DNA of 64,000 nucleotides from Cephalotrichum gorgonifer (GCA_900312665.1 ONZQ02000005.1:73608-137607); one strand, 5' to 3'. Shown: positions 10,601 to 22,816, counted from the first letter of the stretch. The notes: generated by a model from the sequence alone, not told the origin. Translations and numbers: made by a program.

Positions 10601-10945
10601 GGAGACCCAACGAGCCGCCGCCAGAGGGCGAGCAGTGGGTGAAACCTTGTTACATGGGAGGTTGTGGATGGTACTAGGTAACACGTCACCCGGTCGGGCA
10701 CCTCACAGGACGCTCGAAAGGGTAGCGTCGATTGCGGCGGCGTCGGCGCGTATGCGGCTTCTTCGTCAAGCGTTTAGACGCGCGACGGGACGGGGGCCGA
10801 GGACGTGGGATGGGGAAGGATGGGCATGGGCATGGGGGGTGAGGAGAAGGGAAGCTATCAGATGCAAGGCTGACAAGGATGAAGAGCAAGAGGACGACGA
10901 GAAAACTATGGGATTGGAGTCGGAGGTCGATCAAGACTTACCCAT
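7603..10945 (-). CDS. GBP2: GBP2/HRB1-like SR-type RNA-binding protein (three RRMs), 10 exons with micro-exons
   Basis: Gbp2/Hrb1 are nuclear mRNA-binding proteins that load with TREX and follow spliced mRNA into the cytoplasm. Exons (descending): 10942-10945, 10265-10290, 9355-9694, 9177-9229, 9052-9059, 8838-8931, 8583-8780, 8465-8516, 7964-8400, 7603-7890; 1500 nt, 499 aa. The start is GCCGCCACCATGG directly followed by GTAAGT; joining 4 + 26 nt gives MADSGDTYRP, then an Arg/Ser domain (RERSRSPRRGRSRSP). RRM1 lies at about 103-175 with RNP1 KGCGIVEY, RRM2 at about 232-315 (QIYIANLPYNVGW), and RRM3 at about 398-475 (IHVKNLPWSTSNEDL). Linkers are Gly-rich: a GGM/GGF repeat between RRM1 and RRM2, and an RGG/GGFGG stretch before RRM3. 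The end is GLTQDQIM. The 8-nt exon is needed to keep frame and complete RNP1. Introns 1 and 2 are 651 and 570 nt, long for this window. Confidence 0.88.
8640..8715. repeat. Coding Gly-Gly-Met/Phe tandem repeat
   Basis: Imperfect 12-nt units (GGCATGCATGGA type on the minus strand) within the GBP2-like gene encode a run of GGM and GGF triplets in the linker between RRM1 and RRM2. Confidence 0.75.
9052..9059 (-). other. 8-nt micro-exon of the GBP2-like gene
   Basis: Reads GGATGCGG on the minus strand, between acceptor CTATAG and donor GTAAGT. It joins AAG (exon ending at 9177) to AATTGTGG (exon starting at 8931) to give K-G-C-G-I-V, the RNP1 core of RRM1. Skipping it would shift the frame inside RRM1. 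Confidence 0.8.
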
Positions 10946-13900
10946 GGTGGCGGCAACTCGTTCGGTCGGGATGCGTCGAGCGGGGCCTGTGGATAGGTGA
11001 TGCGATGGCAGCCGTAAATTTTTTCCTCCCTTCAGACTCGGGGGGCACAAGAGCTGTCAGAGGGCACTCTGTCGGGATGTAGTACGCGGCGAGCGGCGAG
11101 CGGCGGTCGTGGAGCGCGGAGCGTGGAGTGTGAGTACACAGAGCTGATGGGAGCTGCTTCAAAGAGGATAGAGAGACGAGTGGGATTGGGGCTGAGGTGT
11201 GGCTGGAATTAGCAACATGGGATGACCTGCCAGTACGAGGAGGCCAGACGGTGTGTTTCTCGAAGTAGGTGGGGAAGGGAATTGCAGATAAGACAGGTCA
11301 ACGCGCAAGCGTGCTGCCAAAGAGGGAAGTCAAACGCGCCGAAGGTTGAACGGAGAGGGGGACTCACCGACGCAGGGGTGGATGGCCGGCCGACCTGGGT
11401 GGCGATACGAGGTATCAGGGTAGCAATGTACTGAGTACGGTACGGGATGTGGTATTATGTGGGAGGGCGCGCGGCACGAGTACCTTGTTGACTTGCGGAG
11501 TGTGGAGCTGGAATCAACGGATGAAGTTGACAAGAAGTTCGCGTCTCGAGGTAACTGAAAAGGGCAACGAAACTTGAGGCATGGGTTCTTCCAATAGGAG
11601 GCTCCGCCCGAGCAAATAAGATGGGTCAAGGGGGTGGAGTGACAGTGGGGCGAATGAGAGACCAGAGCGATGGTCGCAGCGTCACCCGGCAGAAGTAGGG
11701 ATATTGCAGCCTGCTGCCTGGGGCATCCAACAGCGTCCTCCAACCTTGGTCATGGTGTAGTTATTAATGTACTGAGGCTCTGAAAAATTGTCTCCTCCAA
11801 GTCCAAGCTGTCCTCCGTCGAAGTACTCGTATTTTACTTTTGGTATTGGCGGGTCGCGAAGAACCCGCTAAGCCAGGCTCGGGCGAGCCTTGGACTCGTT
11901 CCAACTGCATCTTGTCTATATCAACCCACCAGGACCGACTCAGGTTGCTTGCTTGCTCCGGACACACCGTCAATAAATCCAGCACCTCCCGGTTCTCGGC
12001 CGTCTTGCACTTCCCCCTGACACACACCTACAAGTACGAGTAGTTTCCATGTTCGGCCCCGCTTTGCATGACACGACATCCCAGCTGCGAAGTACGGGGT
12101 ACTCAAGGAAGGGGAAAGGCGCGAGGAGGAAGGTGGGGTGAGGCGTCTTGTCAGGCGAGTCATCGGGATGGATCGGCCTTGACTTTATCGCCGTTGGCTC
12201 GCCTCGCCCATCACCTCCCGGCCCCTGCCTAATTGCTACATTCCCCGCCAGCAGCATCGCCGATTCAGACTTGACCCCTCTTGAAGATTCAGGGTGACCC
12301 CGGGGGCATCCATCCCGGGTACTGGTATGTGAAGAGAAGGTGTGTGTGGCCGTCAGGGTACCCTGTCGAAAGTAAGATGTACCTCGTGTATCGGAAGACC
12401 TCCAAGTACGTAGTTAAGCAGGTATTCTGCCTTCCCCCCTGTGCCTGGAGACTTGCCGGTACCTGTATGGGCATATACAAGTACGAGTACTCCGATGGTA
12501 TCAGCCATTGTCAAGTACGAACGGTGTATTGCATATACTCGAACGAGCGGGCTACGAGCACATGGCATCCATTCAGAATCTACTCGTACCGTACCTGTGA
12601 TACTTGCTCACTTGTAGGGCTGGCCCATAATACTTACTAACCCAATCGAATGAGTATTAGAGCCAAGACTGCGGAGCACCTCCGAGTCGAGCCGCTCTTA
12701 TGTACAAGTACGCATGGCTCACCCCTCATCACACCCGGATGGATTCCTGGACGGTGAACCTGAGTGTGTACTCGGTTGTAGTCATACTTGTACTACAAGT
12801 AGTTCCTTCCATACCATGGACCCCGCCAGTCAGATACTTCTCTGTGAACTGTCGGCCTGTGTGCAAGGATTAGACGCTGATGAAATATGACCCTTAAAAT
12901 CCTCATCCGCATCCGTCCCTCTGCATTCGTCCGCCTGCAAATGCACGCATCGCATCAGCATTCGGCGTCTCCGTACTTGTAGTTGTGTGTCGTTCCTGTG
13001 CCCCCAAAGCGACCCCCGCCAAGCGACCCCTCACCCAACCACTGGCCCTCTCTGCCGCCAACCCTGAAACCCCGCCATCTTGGATGGATGGGTCGAGGCG
13101 GCTCCCTTCAACATACTCCAACATCGGTGCAGAGGAGTACGAGGTACAAGTGTCAGATGCTCTTCCACCTATCTACCTTGAAGTGATAGTCTACAAGTAC
13201 TTGCACATGCAATACTTGTCCAAGTATGGTGGGTGGGGATCCCCTCGGTTGTGCGAGCCGAACGAAAAGGCCGATCGGACACAGCCTACTACCTGCTTCG
13301 GATTTGAACCTCCACCCTGGCGCACTACGGCAAGCAGAGTACGGAGCGATGCTTCCATGCTGGCCCGAGAGATTAAATACCTCAAGCCGGCCGAAGCCGG
13401 CCGCATTGTTCTGCGTCCCCGAGCTCCCATACCGGGGACTGCATATGGTTCGTTGAGAGGCGGAACTCGAAGCAAATATCCATGCTTCGCATGTGGAGGA
13501 CTCTGTATTGTGCCTGCACACAAGCATAGGAAACTCCGACCTGCTAGAGGACACGGTTTCCCCTTTCCCCGAGCTGTACTTGTACAGACAGGTACAGACT
13601 GGCCGCCAAGAGCATCTGGCTGGCTGAGATGGTTGGTGGCCTTCGGCCTTTGAATGTCGGTATGCATTGCCACCACGGGATGCGGAGACCGGTGAGAGGA
13701 ACTTGAGGACTCTTACAAGTACAATCACAACCACTTGGATTATAGGTAGGTCGGCCATGCATAAGTACATGGGTATATACCCCTGCAGTCCTAGCTGCCA
13801 CGGCCTCGTTGCTGTACTACATCCAGGATGTAGACCCCAACAGGAATTATTACCCTAGTGAGACGGGAGTGCTCAAGTCCATATCGAAAGAGCAGTTGAA

Positions 13901-14787
13901 TGTATGCAAATGGGACGATGATATTAACCAATGGGCACCCCAATGCAAGCGACAGATCAGAAAAAGGCAGCTAACTACTACATAGCCGTACAAGTAATAC
14001 TCATGCTCTTATGGCCTAATCACAGTCCGTAGCACCAATTGACCCCTACCCGTGCGCTCGTATGGTACGAATACTCGTACCGGGTTGTCAAGGGTGTATG
14101 CGAGAAGAGGTCGGCGAACTTGGCCAACTTCTATGTGCGAGCACGTACTCTGCTTGCGAATGGATCTGGTAGTATTACAAACGGAGGCAATACGCAGCTA
14201 ATGTATGCGATCTGGGTGGCCCACTTGCTCTTCAGTCTTTCTCTGGTCCGGGTATGCAGATGGCGAGGGGCCGGCGGGGAATTTCCGATGCCATGCTCCA
14301 AACGTTATGTATGGACATTACCGTTTTGTCTGGTCTGCAGCTGGGACGACGACTGGAATGTGCTTTATGCGAATCCAGTAGGTTCATAATACAATTATGC
14401 CTTGCTGAGGCGCACGGGCAAGAGACTTCGCCTATCCGAGGCAAGATCTGGGCTTGCTATCGATCACAGTATACCTCGGGAGCTGCGCTGGTTTGGGGAC
14501 GATTAGAGTGATTATTACCGTGGACTGTTGTCTCTTTTTGGTGGTCCTCCATGGGAGCTGTCAGCCTGCTCGCACGGGCGGGTTAGCAGGGCATGGCCCG
14601 AGCTCCCCAGCGCCGATCCATCCCACCCATACCCGCGCGTGTGGCTCCACAGTTCCAAACTCAGACATCAAAAAGTTCACCCGCGATCCCCGGACGAGCC
14701 CGACATCACTGAACAGCGCGACAACCCACCACCACATCACAACCCCAGGAGAGTACCAACCACCGCAGCCACTCCCCAACGCCCCCA
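10946..14787. other. Gene-free block 1 (about 3.8 kb) with dense TAC-NN-GTA motifs
   Basis: No exon set or family motif could be supported on either strand. The right part, from about 11820 to 14090, holds many copies of a short near-palindromic motif such as TACTCGTA, TACGAGTA, TACTTGTA and TACAAGTA (for example near 11826, 12030, 12480, 12585, 12703, 12787, 13135, 13193, 13575 and 14068). The left end includes the 5' leader of the GBP2-like gene, and the right end the COQ9 promoter. Confidence 0.5.
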
Positions 14788-15646
14788 ATGGCCGCCCTAC
14801 GCCGCATCGCCGGCTTCCCCGCCCTCCCCCGCGCCGCCCTCTCCCTCCCACTCGCCGCCGCGAGACCCTACCACAGCTACGACCACCCCGCGACGAAACC
14901 CTCCTTCAACCAGACGGAGACCGCCATCCTCAGCGCCGCGTACGCCCACGTGCCGGAACTGGGCTTCACGCAGGAGGCGCTGGGCCGCGGCGCCAGGGAC
15001 GTGGGATACTCCGACATGAGCACCACCGCACTCCAGGACGGGCTGTTCTCGCTGATCCGGTACCACCTCGTGACGCGGAGGGAGGGGCTGGCGGCACGGA
15101 GCGCGGACGTCCTCGGCGCTGAGGGGGAGGGCCAGGCGTCCCAGATAGTGGACCGGGTGGAGAGGTTGACGTGGGAGCGGCTGATCGGGAACCGTGATGT
15201 GATACACAAGTGGCAAGAGGTATGATCTTGCTTTCCACCCCCCAATTCCCTCTCTCCTTTTCCCCCCTTCCCACACCGAGGACCTCTTGGCTAATCGTCC
15301 CCCGAAAAAAAAGGCACTAGCCGTCATGGCCCAACCAAGCTACGTCCCCGCCTCGCTAAAGGAACTCTCTCTCCTTGCCGATGAGATCTGGTTCCTAGCC
15401 GGCGACAAGGCCGTCGACCCTACTTGGTACACGAAGCGCGCCTCCTTGTCCGCGATATACGCATCCAGCGAGCTCTTCATGACGACCGACCGATCAGCGG
15501 ACTTCGCGGAGACGAGAGCATTCTTGGGAAGGCGTCTGGAGGAGACACAGAAGGCGGGCAGCGTGCTGGGGGCCGTAGGGGAGTGGGTCGGGTTTACCGC
15601 GAGTGCTGGTGTGAACGTCTTGAGGAGTAAAGGGGTTCGCATCTGA
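14788..15646 (+). CDS. COQ9: Ubiquinone biosynthesis protein COQ9, mitochondrial
   Basis: COQ9 is a lipid-binding matrix protein that supports COQ7 hydroxylation in coenzyme Q synthesis. Two exons, 14788-15219 and 15314-15646, give 254 aa. The N-terminus MAALRRIAGFPALPRAALSL with downstream RPYHSYDHP is a typical cleavable mitochondrial presequence. The TetR-like N-terminal helices (ILSAAYAHVPELGF, ALGRGARDVGYSDM) and the C-terminal COQ9 core (SYVPASLKELSLLADEIWFL, DPTWYTKRASLSAIYASSEL, FMTTDRSADFAETRAFLGRR) are plain. The intron has donor GTATGA, branch point CTAAT and an AAG acceptor after an A-run. It is convergent with SMC6, with 257 nt between stop codons. Confidence 0.92.
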
Positions 15647-15903
15647 GGGAGGGGAGCGGAGCGATATGCGAGCTGCGTTCACGCGATCCAGAGTTCGCAC
15701 GCTGGCTACCTTTCGCCTTGTATTATAGATTCATAGATGTTCCGCTGAGTGCTTGTACAATAATGTATTACTCCCCGACTCTAACATGTAAAGCATTAAT
15801 GCATCTGACTAGACCTCCAAGCAACTCCCCAATGCCCCTGGGAGAGAAACTACAAACGCCGGACCCCATTAAACGCCCATACCCGGAACGTGGATTGCAC
15901 CTC

Positions 15904-18900
15904 TCACTGCTGCTGCTGCTGCATGCCAGGGATTGTCCTCTGCCGAGGGTCCGACAGCCTATGGCCATGTTAGTAAATACCAAACCGCAGGCGGGACTGG
16001 CATATCATACCGGATAATCTTGACGTCCTTGTCAAGCTTGGCGCGCCCTTCGATGGCATTCGGCGTGATGAGGATGTACTGTCTCGATACCGATCGGCGA
16101 GCGGCAGTGATCTAACAATATATTGTGAGTAATCAAATAACGTAGGCGACGTGCCCCGGGGGACGCTACTCACGAGCATGTTGGTGCTGATGGCGCGGTT
16201 GATATTGTCCATGAAGACATCGAATTCGTCGAGACACCGGATGGATGATCCCATGGCCTCCCAGATGGCGAGGAGCATGCAGATCGATGCAAACGACTTC
16301 TCCCCTCCCGATAGTGTCTTCGTCTCTCGGCCGCCACCGCCCTTGCGGGTCTCGTCCGGTTCGACTTGCAGGACTAACCTCCTGCTACGGTGGTCAATTA
16401 GCATCTTGCCACGGAATCCGCGCTCGCTGAGGAGGTAGTTGAAGTTGACCCTTGTCCGCGCCGAGAGGTAGCGCTGGAAGTCCCTCCACTTATTTAGTCG
16501 GCCGTTGAGGGAGTCCTGCATCAGCCGCTGCACCTCAGACTGGGACTCGTACTTGCGCTTCGCCCCGTCGTAGGATGATTGTGCCTTCTCGGCACGCTCC
16601 GTGATCTCCTGCTCCGACGCGCCAAGTCGCCGCTCCAACTTCTCCAGCTGCATCATCAGGGCCTTATACTTAGCCTCGATGCTCTTGTAGTCCTCGTTGT
16701 CCGAGATGTGGACACGATCCCCCACGGCCTCCTGCGCCTGCTCTTCGAGCGCCGCGGCATCAGTCGCCACCTTGTCTCTCTTGTCCATGGCCATCTGCCT
16801 GGCGATCTTGGCTTGATCCGACTGCTCGAAGGCTTCGTTCTTTGCGGACAGGGCGAGGCTACGTGCGTCCGTCTTGTTGTTCACCTTGTTCTTAGCCTGA
16901 TCGACTCGCCTCCTGAACTGCGCGAGTGTGGCGCTCTCAGCCTTCATCGCACGACTCAGCTCCTCGCACTTTGCGTTTATATCGGGCTTCTTTACGACCA
17001 TGTCCCCGTACTGCTGGCCTTCGTGATCCACCTTTGCCTGGGCCGTCTTCAGGGCATCCCTAAGATTCTCCAACTCGATCTCGACGTCGCCGCCTTCAAA
17101 CCGGTCCATCTCGGTCTCCAGGTTGTCCGCATTTGCGATAGCCACACGTCTCTCCTTCTCTAGCCTCGTGATCGCCGCCGACTCTCTCTTTAGCTCCCCG
17201 ACGTGGCCGTCAATCCTCTGGTCGACTTCGCGAAGCCTGTTCTGCATGTCCCGTAGCTCCTCTCGGAGGTGCGTCAGGATCTCCTGCTGGTGGAGGATCT
17301 GCGCCTCGTTGTCCGACTGAAGCCTCGGTGCCTCCCTCCGAGGCTTTACTGGATCTAGACTCTGATCTCCGCGATTATTAACTTGTAGGGAGATGCCCTC
17401 ACCCTTTATCCTGTCATGGTGGCAGAGTCCAAAGGCGACGTTGCGAGGGCGGTCGACGAATATGACCTTCTCCGCCTCTTTCCGAGAGCGTATTAGAAGC
17501 GTCTGCTCAATCTTGTGGTTAATAACTAGTTGGTCCCGAATCAGGTTATTTTCGAACTGGAGGACTCGTAGGATGGTGTCAAAGTGTGGGTCTGGCTCCT
17601 TGCCCTCCAGGTTGAGTGAGCGGCCATTCGAGATGAGAATCGGTGTCTTCTGGACCCCGGCACGTTTCATCAGGCCGCGCAGGCGAACATTGTCACGCTG
17701 GCTGCGGGTGATGAACGCGGAGGGTGTTCCGCCGAGTACTCGCTCAATGACGGTGGACCATTCCGGCTTGAGAAGTTGAACGTGACGGCCGATGGGGCCG
17801 ATTGGTTTGTGCTCGAACCCGCGATCGTCGTCAATCATTTTTAGAAGGCGTGGTATGTTGGGATCGAAGCCAGCGAGGCCAGACCCGCGGTCTTGCTGCA
17901 GCTCATGGATCCGTTTCTCCACGGTTCGGACTTCCACCCGCTTCGCATTCACGGATTCCTTTAGTCCGGCCTGCACACCCTTGGCCTCCTCCAATCTGGC
18001 CTTGATATCTGCCACCTTTGCCTGGGATTGCTTGATGCCGTGCTCGATCCGGCCGACCTCTTCCTTCGCGGCGTCGAACTCGGCTTCCTTCCTAGCCCGA
18101 CCATCACCTGTGGCCTCCGTCAAGCGCCGTTCCTCCTCCGCAATCTTAGCCTCGAAAGCCTTCACATCCTCCTGGGCTAGTTTGAGGCGGTCTCGAGCCG
18201 TCCTTTCCTCGTGGTGTAGGGTGGTCAATTCCGCTTTAGCAACTGCAAAAGCCTCCTTCGCTGCCGCTTCCTTCTCCACCAAGGCTTCCTCCTCGGTCTT
18301 CATCGAGGCGACGCTCTCCTCTGCCTGCTTCAAGGCTTCATCCGCAAGTTCGAGGATCTGAGTCTGCTCCTGGACTTTCTGCTCGGCGCGGGCAATGCGC
18401 TGGTCGGCTATGGCAATGGCGTTGTTCTCCTTTTCCAACAGGCGCTCCTTTTCCACAACCTGGGCCCAGATCAGCTGATTGCGATACAGTCGGCGCTTCT
18501 CACGCAGTGCCTCGTTCTTCTTTAGCGTCTCCATGTCGCGGTGCGCATCCTGGTATTCTCTCTCCAGGCGTTTGACGTACTCGGCAGCCGCTAGTAGCTT
18601 CACCCCGTGATCATCCACCGTCTGCATGATGAGCTTATAATCGTTATCCAGGGCCTCCAACTGGACGCCCTTGACGAAGAAGTTGTACTTGAGGGAGGGG
18701 GTCGAGGCGTTGAGAAACTGCCGGGCGTTGTCCTGAGATAGGACGTTGAGCGGATTGTCCATCTGGAGGCAGAAATATTCCACCAGCTCGTCGATGTCGC
18801 GCCTCTTTGTGGATATTACTCGATTGAGGGAGCTCTTCAGCTTGAACCCGCTCGTTCCGTTCTTCGTGAAATGACGCTCGACGATGATGGATTCGCCGAA

Positions 18901-19595
18901 TACCTCGGGTTGGTAGGCCCCCTCGCCCTGGTTCTTGAGCTTCACCTGGATAGTGGATTGGTCCTGGCCCTCCTTGATAAAGCTCTTGAGGCTCCCACCC
19001 CGGTTTGTGGAGCTCGCCTTCGCACCTAGACATAGGGTGATGGCAGTCAGGACGGCACTCTTGCCGCTCCCATTCTCGCCAACAATGAAGTTTAGAAGCG
19101 GCCCCAGCTCGACGTGTAAGCGAGTATGGCACATGAAGTTGACACAGGTGACCGTTTCGATGATGCCGTTGTTCGCAGCTCGATTCTCACCCTGAACCTC
19201 CGCGCGGTTACCACCTAGGACCTTTTGCGTGGCGCGCATATCATCCTCGGCCTCGTGCTCAAGATGGCTGTAGTCCCGGTCTCGGAATATCTCGTACTGC
19301 GTCCGCGGCGGTGAGTCTGCGCCATCGGGGGTGGGCGCTCTGGTATCATCCCCACTGTCTGACGAGTCCGACTCAGGAGTGGAGTGTCTTGTCGAGTTGC
19401 GACGGTTGCTGGGCGCAGCATCGGAGATTCGGACTCGTTTTCGCTTTGCGGCTAGGTTAGATTGCTGATAGGCCGCTGACAACGGAGCAAACATACATTT
19501 GATTCCACTCTAGAGCCTGAGTTCGCCTGAGTACCCACGAGAAACTCTTCACCATCCTCCTCCGCCGTATGGCGGGGCCTCTTCTCGCGGGGCAT
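15904..19595 (-). CDS. SMC6: SMC6, SMC5-SMC6 DNA repair complex ATPase
   Basis: SMC6 pairs with SMC5 and the Nse subunits in recombinational repair and replication-fork stability. Four exons (descending): 19497-19595, 16174-19443, 16011-16111, 15904-15958, giving 1174 aa. Walker A GENGSGKSAVL lies at about residues 155-165, with the SMC6-type context VNFMCHTRL and ASSTNRGGSLKSFIKEG. Two long coiled-coil arms flank a hinge at about 550-720. The C-terminal head has signature LSGGEKSFAS and Walker B LDEFDVFMDNINR. Exon 3 continues ITAARRSVSRQYILITP, and exon 4 ends with a short poly-Gln tail. The start at 19595 (MPREKRPRH) is preferred because the 53-nt intron 19444-19496 has donor GTATGT and branch point CTAAC; the internal ATG at 19494 would lie inside that intron. 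Phases close at every junction. Confidence 0.92.
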
Positions 19596-20597
19596 GTGGA
19601 AGTGACTACCGAGTCTCGAGCTCGGTTCGGACTCAGCGGTTGACGTCGGTCGATTTGTTGCTATTTGTTGCTGTGGCTTCGGGGAAGCGGGCGGTTTGGG
19701 GTCTCGAAGAGGGCGATAAGCGGGAAGTGTTAATATGGTTGCAGAGAATGTACGTTGTGAGGGGCGGGAAGGAACAGTGAGCCGATATCAGTCGTCTGCT
19801 TGCAATTCGACGTCGCGAGACGCGTCAAAGCCACAGCTGAAGGAATGGAGACGCGGGGCCTAAACCACTTTGCACCAAGCGCGGGGAGTATGTGGATTAT
19901 GTAATGCACACTGGTGCATACAGTGCTCTCATCAAAGCCCAATATTTCCAAACGAACTCTTCTGTATCGCCTTCTTGTTTTCTTAGTCTTGTTCCCTTTA
20001 TTGTATTTTTACATGTAATGTAGGGGGTTATTCCTTCTGCTAGTTCGCGATTCCTTCCTTACCCACAGCTTCTATGCTGATATAAAAAAGGCTTGGTTAT
20101 CTGATATGTGCTGTACAGGGACGTTGCAAGTGCAGGAGTAGGGCCAACGTGAGCAAGTCAAGAGATACATGTCCTAGGGCTTCTTTTATGCTTTTCGATT
20201 CATTTCGCACATCATGCCAACAAGCTCTGGCAAGGTCGCTTTCTTTTCATACTAAGATGCTACCATGGAATTATTAGGATAAGTACACAAGTACTCGTAC
20301 ATTGATGGGAATCATGAGCTCCTATTTCTACGGTCATCCCGCTGACCTCTTTAGGTGTATCATCGACTGTGGAGATGTGCGGTACACTTCCGGTAAGTAT
20401 ATGGGGGGCTATGGATCCAAGCAAGGAATATTCGGTCGTGAAAGGGTCCATGTGTGTAATTATGTAATTTGGGATGGGGGGGCAACTGTCTCCGTAGCCG
20501 TATCGGGTTATTACAATGTGCTGTGTAAGTGGATTATGACATATGGACTGGCGGCTTGGGTTGCCACCTGTAAGTCGCATCGACGACCGCCAAGACC
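19596..20597. promoter_or_regulatory. Shared divergent promoter SMC6 / ECD
   Basis: About 1 kb between divergent starts. It is AT-richer than its flanks around 19960-20240 and contains one strong motif copy (ACAAGTACTCGTAC near 20285). No further gene is seen. Confidence 0.4.
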
Positions 20598-22657
20598 ATG
20601 AATGCGGACTCTTCCCTAACAACACCAAAAGCACACCCACCGTCGAGGCATCTTCCCACCGAAATGGAGGACTCGATCAAGAGGCCGAAAACATGGGAGG
20701 AGATCAAGGACCAGTATGGTGGCTTGGATATAAAACTAGCCGAAAACTACGTCGAGTATGCACTCTTTGTTCTGCCCGAGAATGAAGAGGGCAGCAGCGC
20801 TCGCAAGCAGCTGTCCCTGCTTGAGACAATCCGGAAATACGCCCTCGATCTATCAGCAAGACTTACCGCGAATTTTATTTGGCAAAGAGGTGAATTCAAT
20901 CTCTCGATGAGAAATGAGCCAGGTACGTCACCGTGGCCATCCCTCAACGGGCCCGACTCATCCGTTATATCACATCATAGCCAGCTAACACAAGGCGGGC
21001 AGGCCTCATGTACCTGCACGGGAAGACCGACTATGGTGACTCGGTCGAGGATGAGTGGCTGATAGTATACATCATTCGCGAGGTCACCAAGGCATTTCCC
21101 CAAGCTTGGGCCCGCGTATGGGATGCCGACGGGGAGTTCCTTCTCGTGGAGGCCGCCAACGTGGTCCCTAAGTGGCTTAACCCGGTGATGGATGCAAATC
21201 GGTCGTGGATACACGATGGACGGCTATATATCATCCCCGCGGACGAAAAGGCTTCGAAACCTCCAAAGCCACTCTCCCTACCGGATGCCGTCTCCAGGAT
21301 CAAGGCGGACCCGGGGACCCTTTACCACTCACTGCTCGTGGAGACCGAGGCGCTGTACAGACTGGAGAAGTATCCGGCGTATATAACCTCTAGTCTGCAC
21401 CATGCATCCGTGACGGTGCCCCGGAAACTTGCGTACATTTTACACGAGCAGCCAAAGGCCGTTGCGCCGGCCGTCGAGAAGTTCTACCTCCGCGACTCCG
21501 ACTCCCTCAAGCCTCTTTTCTCCCACACCGATCCCTTGACATTTCCACCCGAGGACTTCGTCACGCTCAGTGTACGGTTCACCAAGGTACTGTACGCCCA
21601 GCTCTACTCCCAGCGGTTCGACCCACCCCCTAAATGGGAGGCTGCCATGGAGAGAATCATAGGCAAGACCCCAGCGGCAACCGACGCGGAATTCAAGACA
21701 CGTACTCGTGCGGAGGTAGGCATGAAGCTCTCGTGCGGCTTCGAGATGATGATGAGAGGGGCCGAAAAGAGCAACAACCGCATCATAAGAGAGGTATCCT
21801 TGCTGCTCGAGGACCTCGAAGAAGATGGACTCGATACTCTCCCAACAGACAAGGAAATCCGGGCCTGGAAGGATGTTGACCGCGAGGATGACGAGAGCTG
21901 GATGGATATCAACTTTGACGACTTGGAGAAGGAGCTCCGCGGGAAGAGTGGAAATACCGCGGGGGACCCATCCAAGTCTGGCTTTGGGGATCCCAATGCC
22001 CAAGCGGACCTACGGAAAATGGTTTCCAGATTCGAATCTTTTATGAATGACGATAAGGCCGGAGTGGAGGGGGCCGAGCCGGATGACGAGATGGATACAG
22101 ATGACGACACTGACGACGACGAAGATGATAGCGACGACGAAGTCGACTTCGACGAGAACACGTACGCCAACATAATGAGGGAGATGATGGGAATACCAAT
22201 GGATACGACTCCCGCTCCTGCTGAGCATGCGCGTGAGGGCGGGTTCGGCGAAGACTCGGGAAATGATAGCGAGACGGAAGAGATCAATCGGATGATGGTC
22301 GAGATGGAGACCGAACTGAATGAGCACGACGCCCTCAAGCTTGACCCGACCCCCGCCAAACTTGCTGCTCTAAAGGATGCGAAGGGCAAGCAGAAGGAAG
22401 CACCCTCCCATATCGGGGACCTGGGAGACAGGATGGCGGATGTGCGCATGGATGATGATGATAGCGGCGACGAAGAGGTTGATGTGGATTACAACCTGGT
22501 TAAGAACTTGCTTGAGAGCTTCAAGGGACAGGCTGGACTGGCGGGACCTGTCAGTAACATCCTTGGAATGATGGGTATGCAATTGCCGAGAGACGAGGAC
22601 GACGGGGAGGAACACGAGGGCAGCCAGCGTGGCAACAACCGGGCAAGATTAGAATGA
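20598..22657 (+). CDS. Ecdysoneless/SGT1-family protein
   Basis: Member of the ecdysoneless (ECD, also called hSGT1) family, acidic nuclear-cytoplasmic proteins linked in other eukaryotes to PRP8/U5 snRNP assembly and cell-cycle control. Two exons: 20598-20922 and 21003-22657. The intron has donor GTACGT and branch point GCTAAC before GGGCAG. The family core is ENYVEYALFVLPE, NFIWQRGEFNLSM, MYLHGKTDYGDSVEDEWLIV, and VWDADGEFLLVEAA followed by VVPKWLNP. The C-terminal half is very acidic, with Asp/Glu runs at about residues 410-450 and further clusters near the end. From the first ATG the protein is 659 aa; a second in-frame ATG at 20664 (MEDSIKRPKTW) gives 637 aa and is equally possible. It is convergent with the next gene, with 159 nt between stops. 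Confidence 0.88.
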
Positions 22658-22816
22658 TAGAGGCACACCTCAATGACGACGTCTTCTATGTACGCATACG
22701 CAGCTATCGTCAACTTCCAGCTCTACCCTCAGCACTTGCAACCGAACCTCCAGCTGTCATCTATCCCTCGACAGCTCCTCCCGCACCCCCGAGGACACCA
22801 TTCTATAATCAAGCCG

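Noticed and set aside
13270..13345. Possible tRNA: GGTTCAAATCC-like T-loop on the minus strand near 13310
   Set aside because: The bases flanking the loop do not form a T-stem, and no acceptor or anticodon stem can be paired around it.
19492..19494. ATG at 19494 as SMC6 start
   Set aside because: It lies inside a 53-nt intron with donor GTATGT and branch point CTAAC. The upstream ATG at 19595 gives a phase-matched exon.
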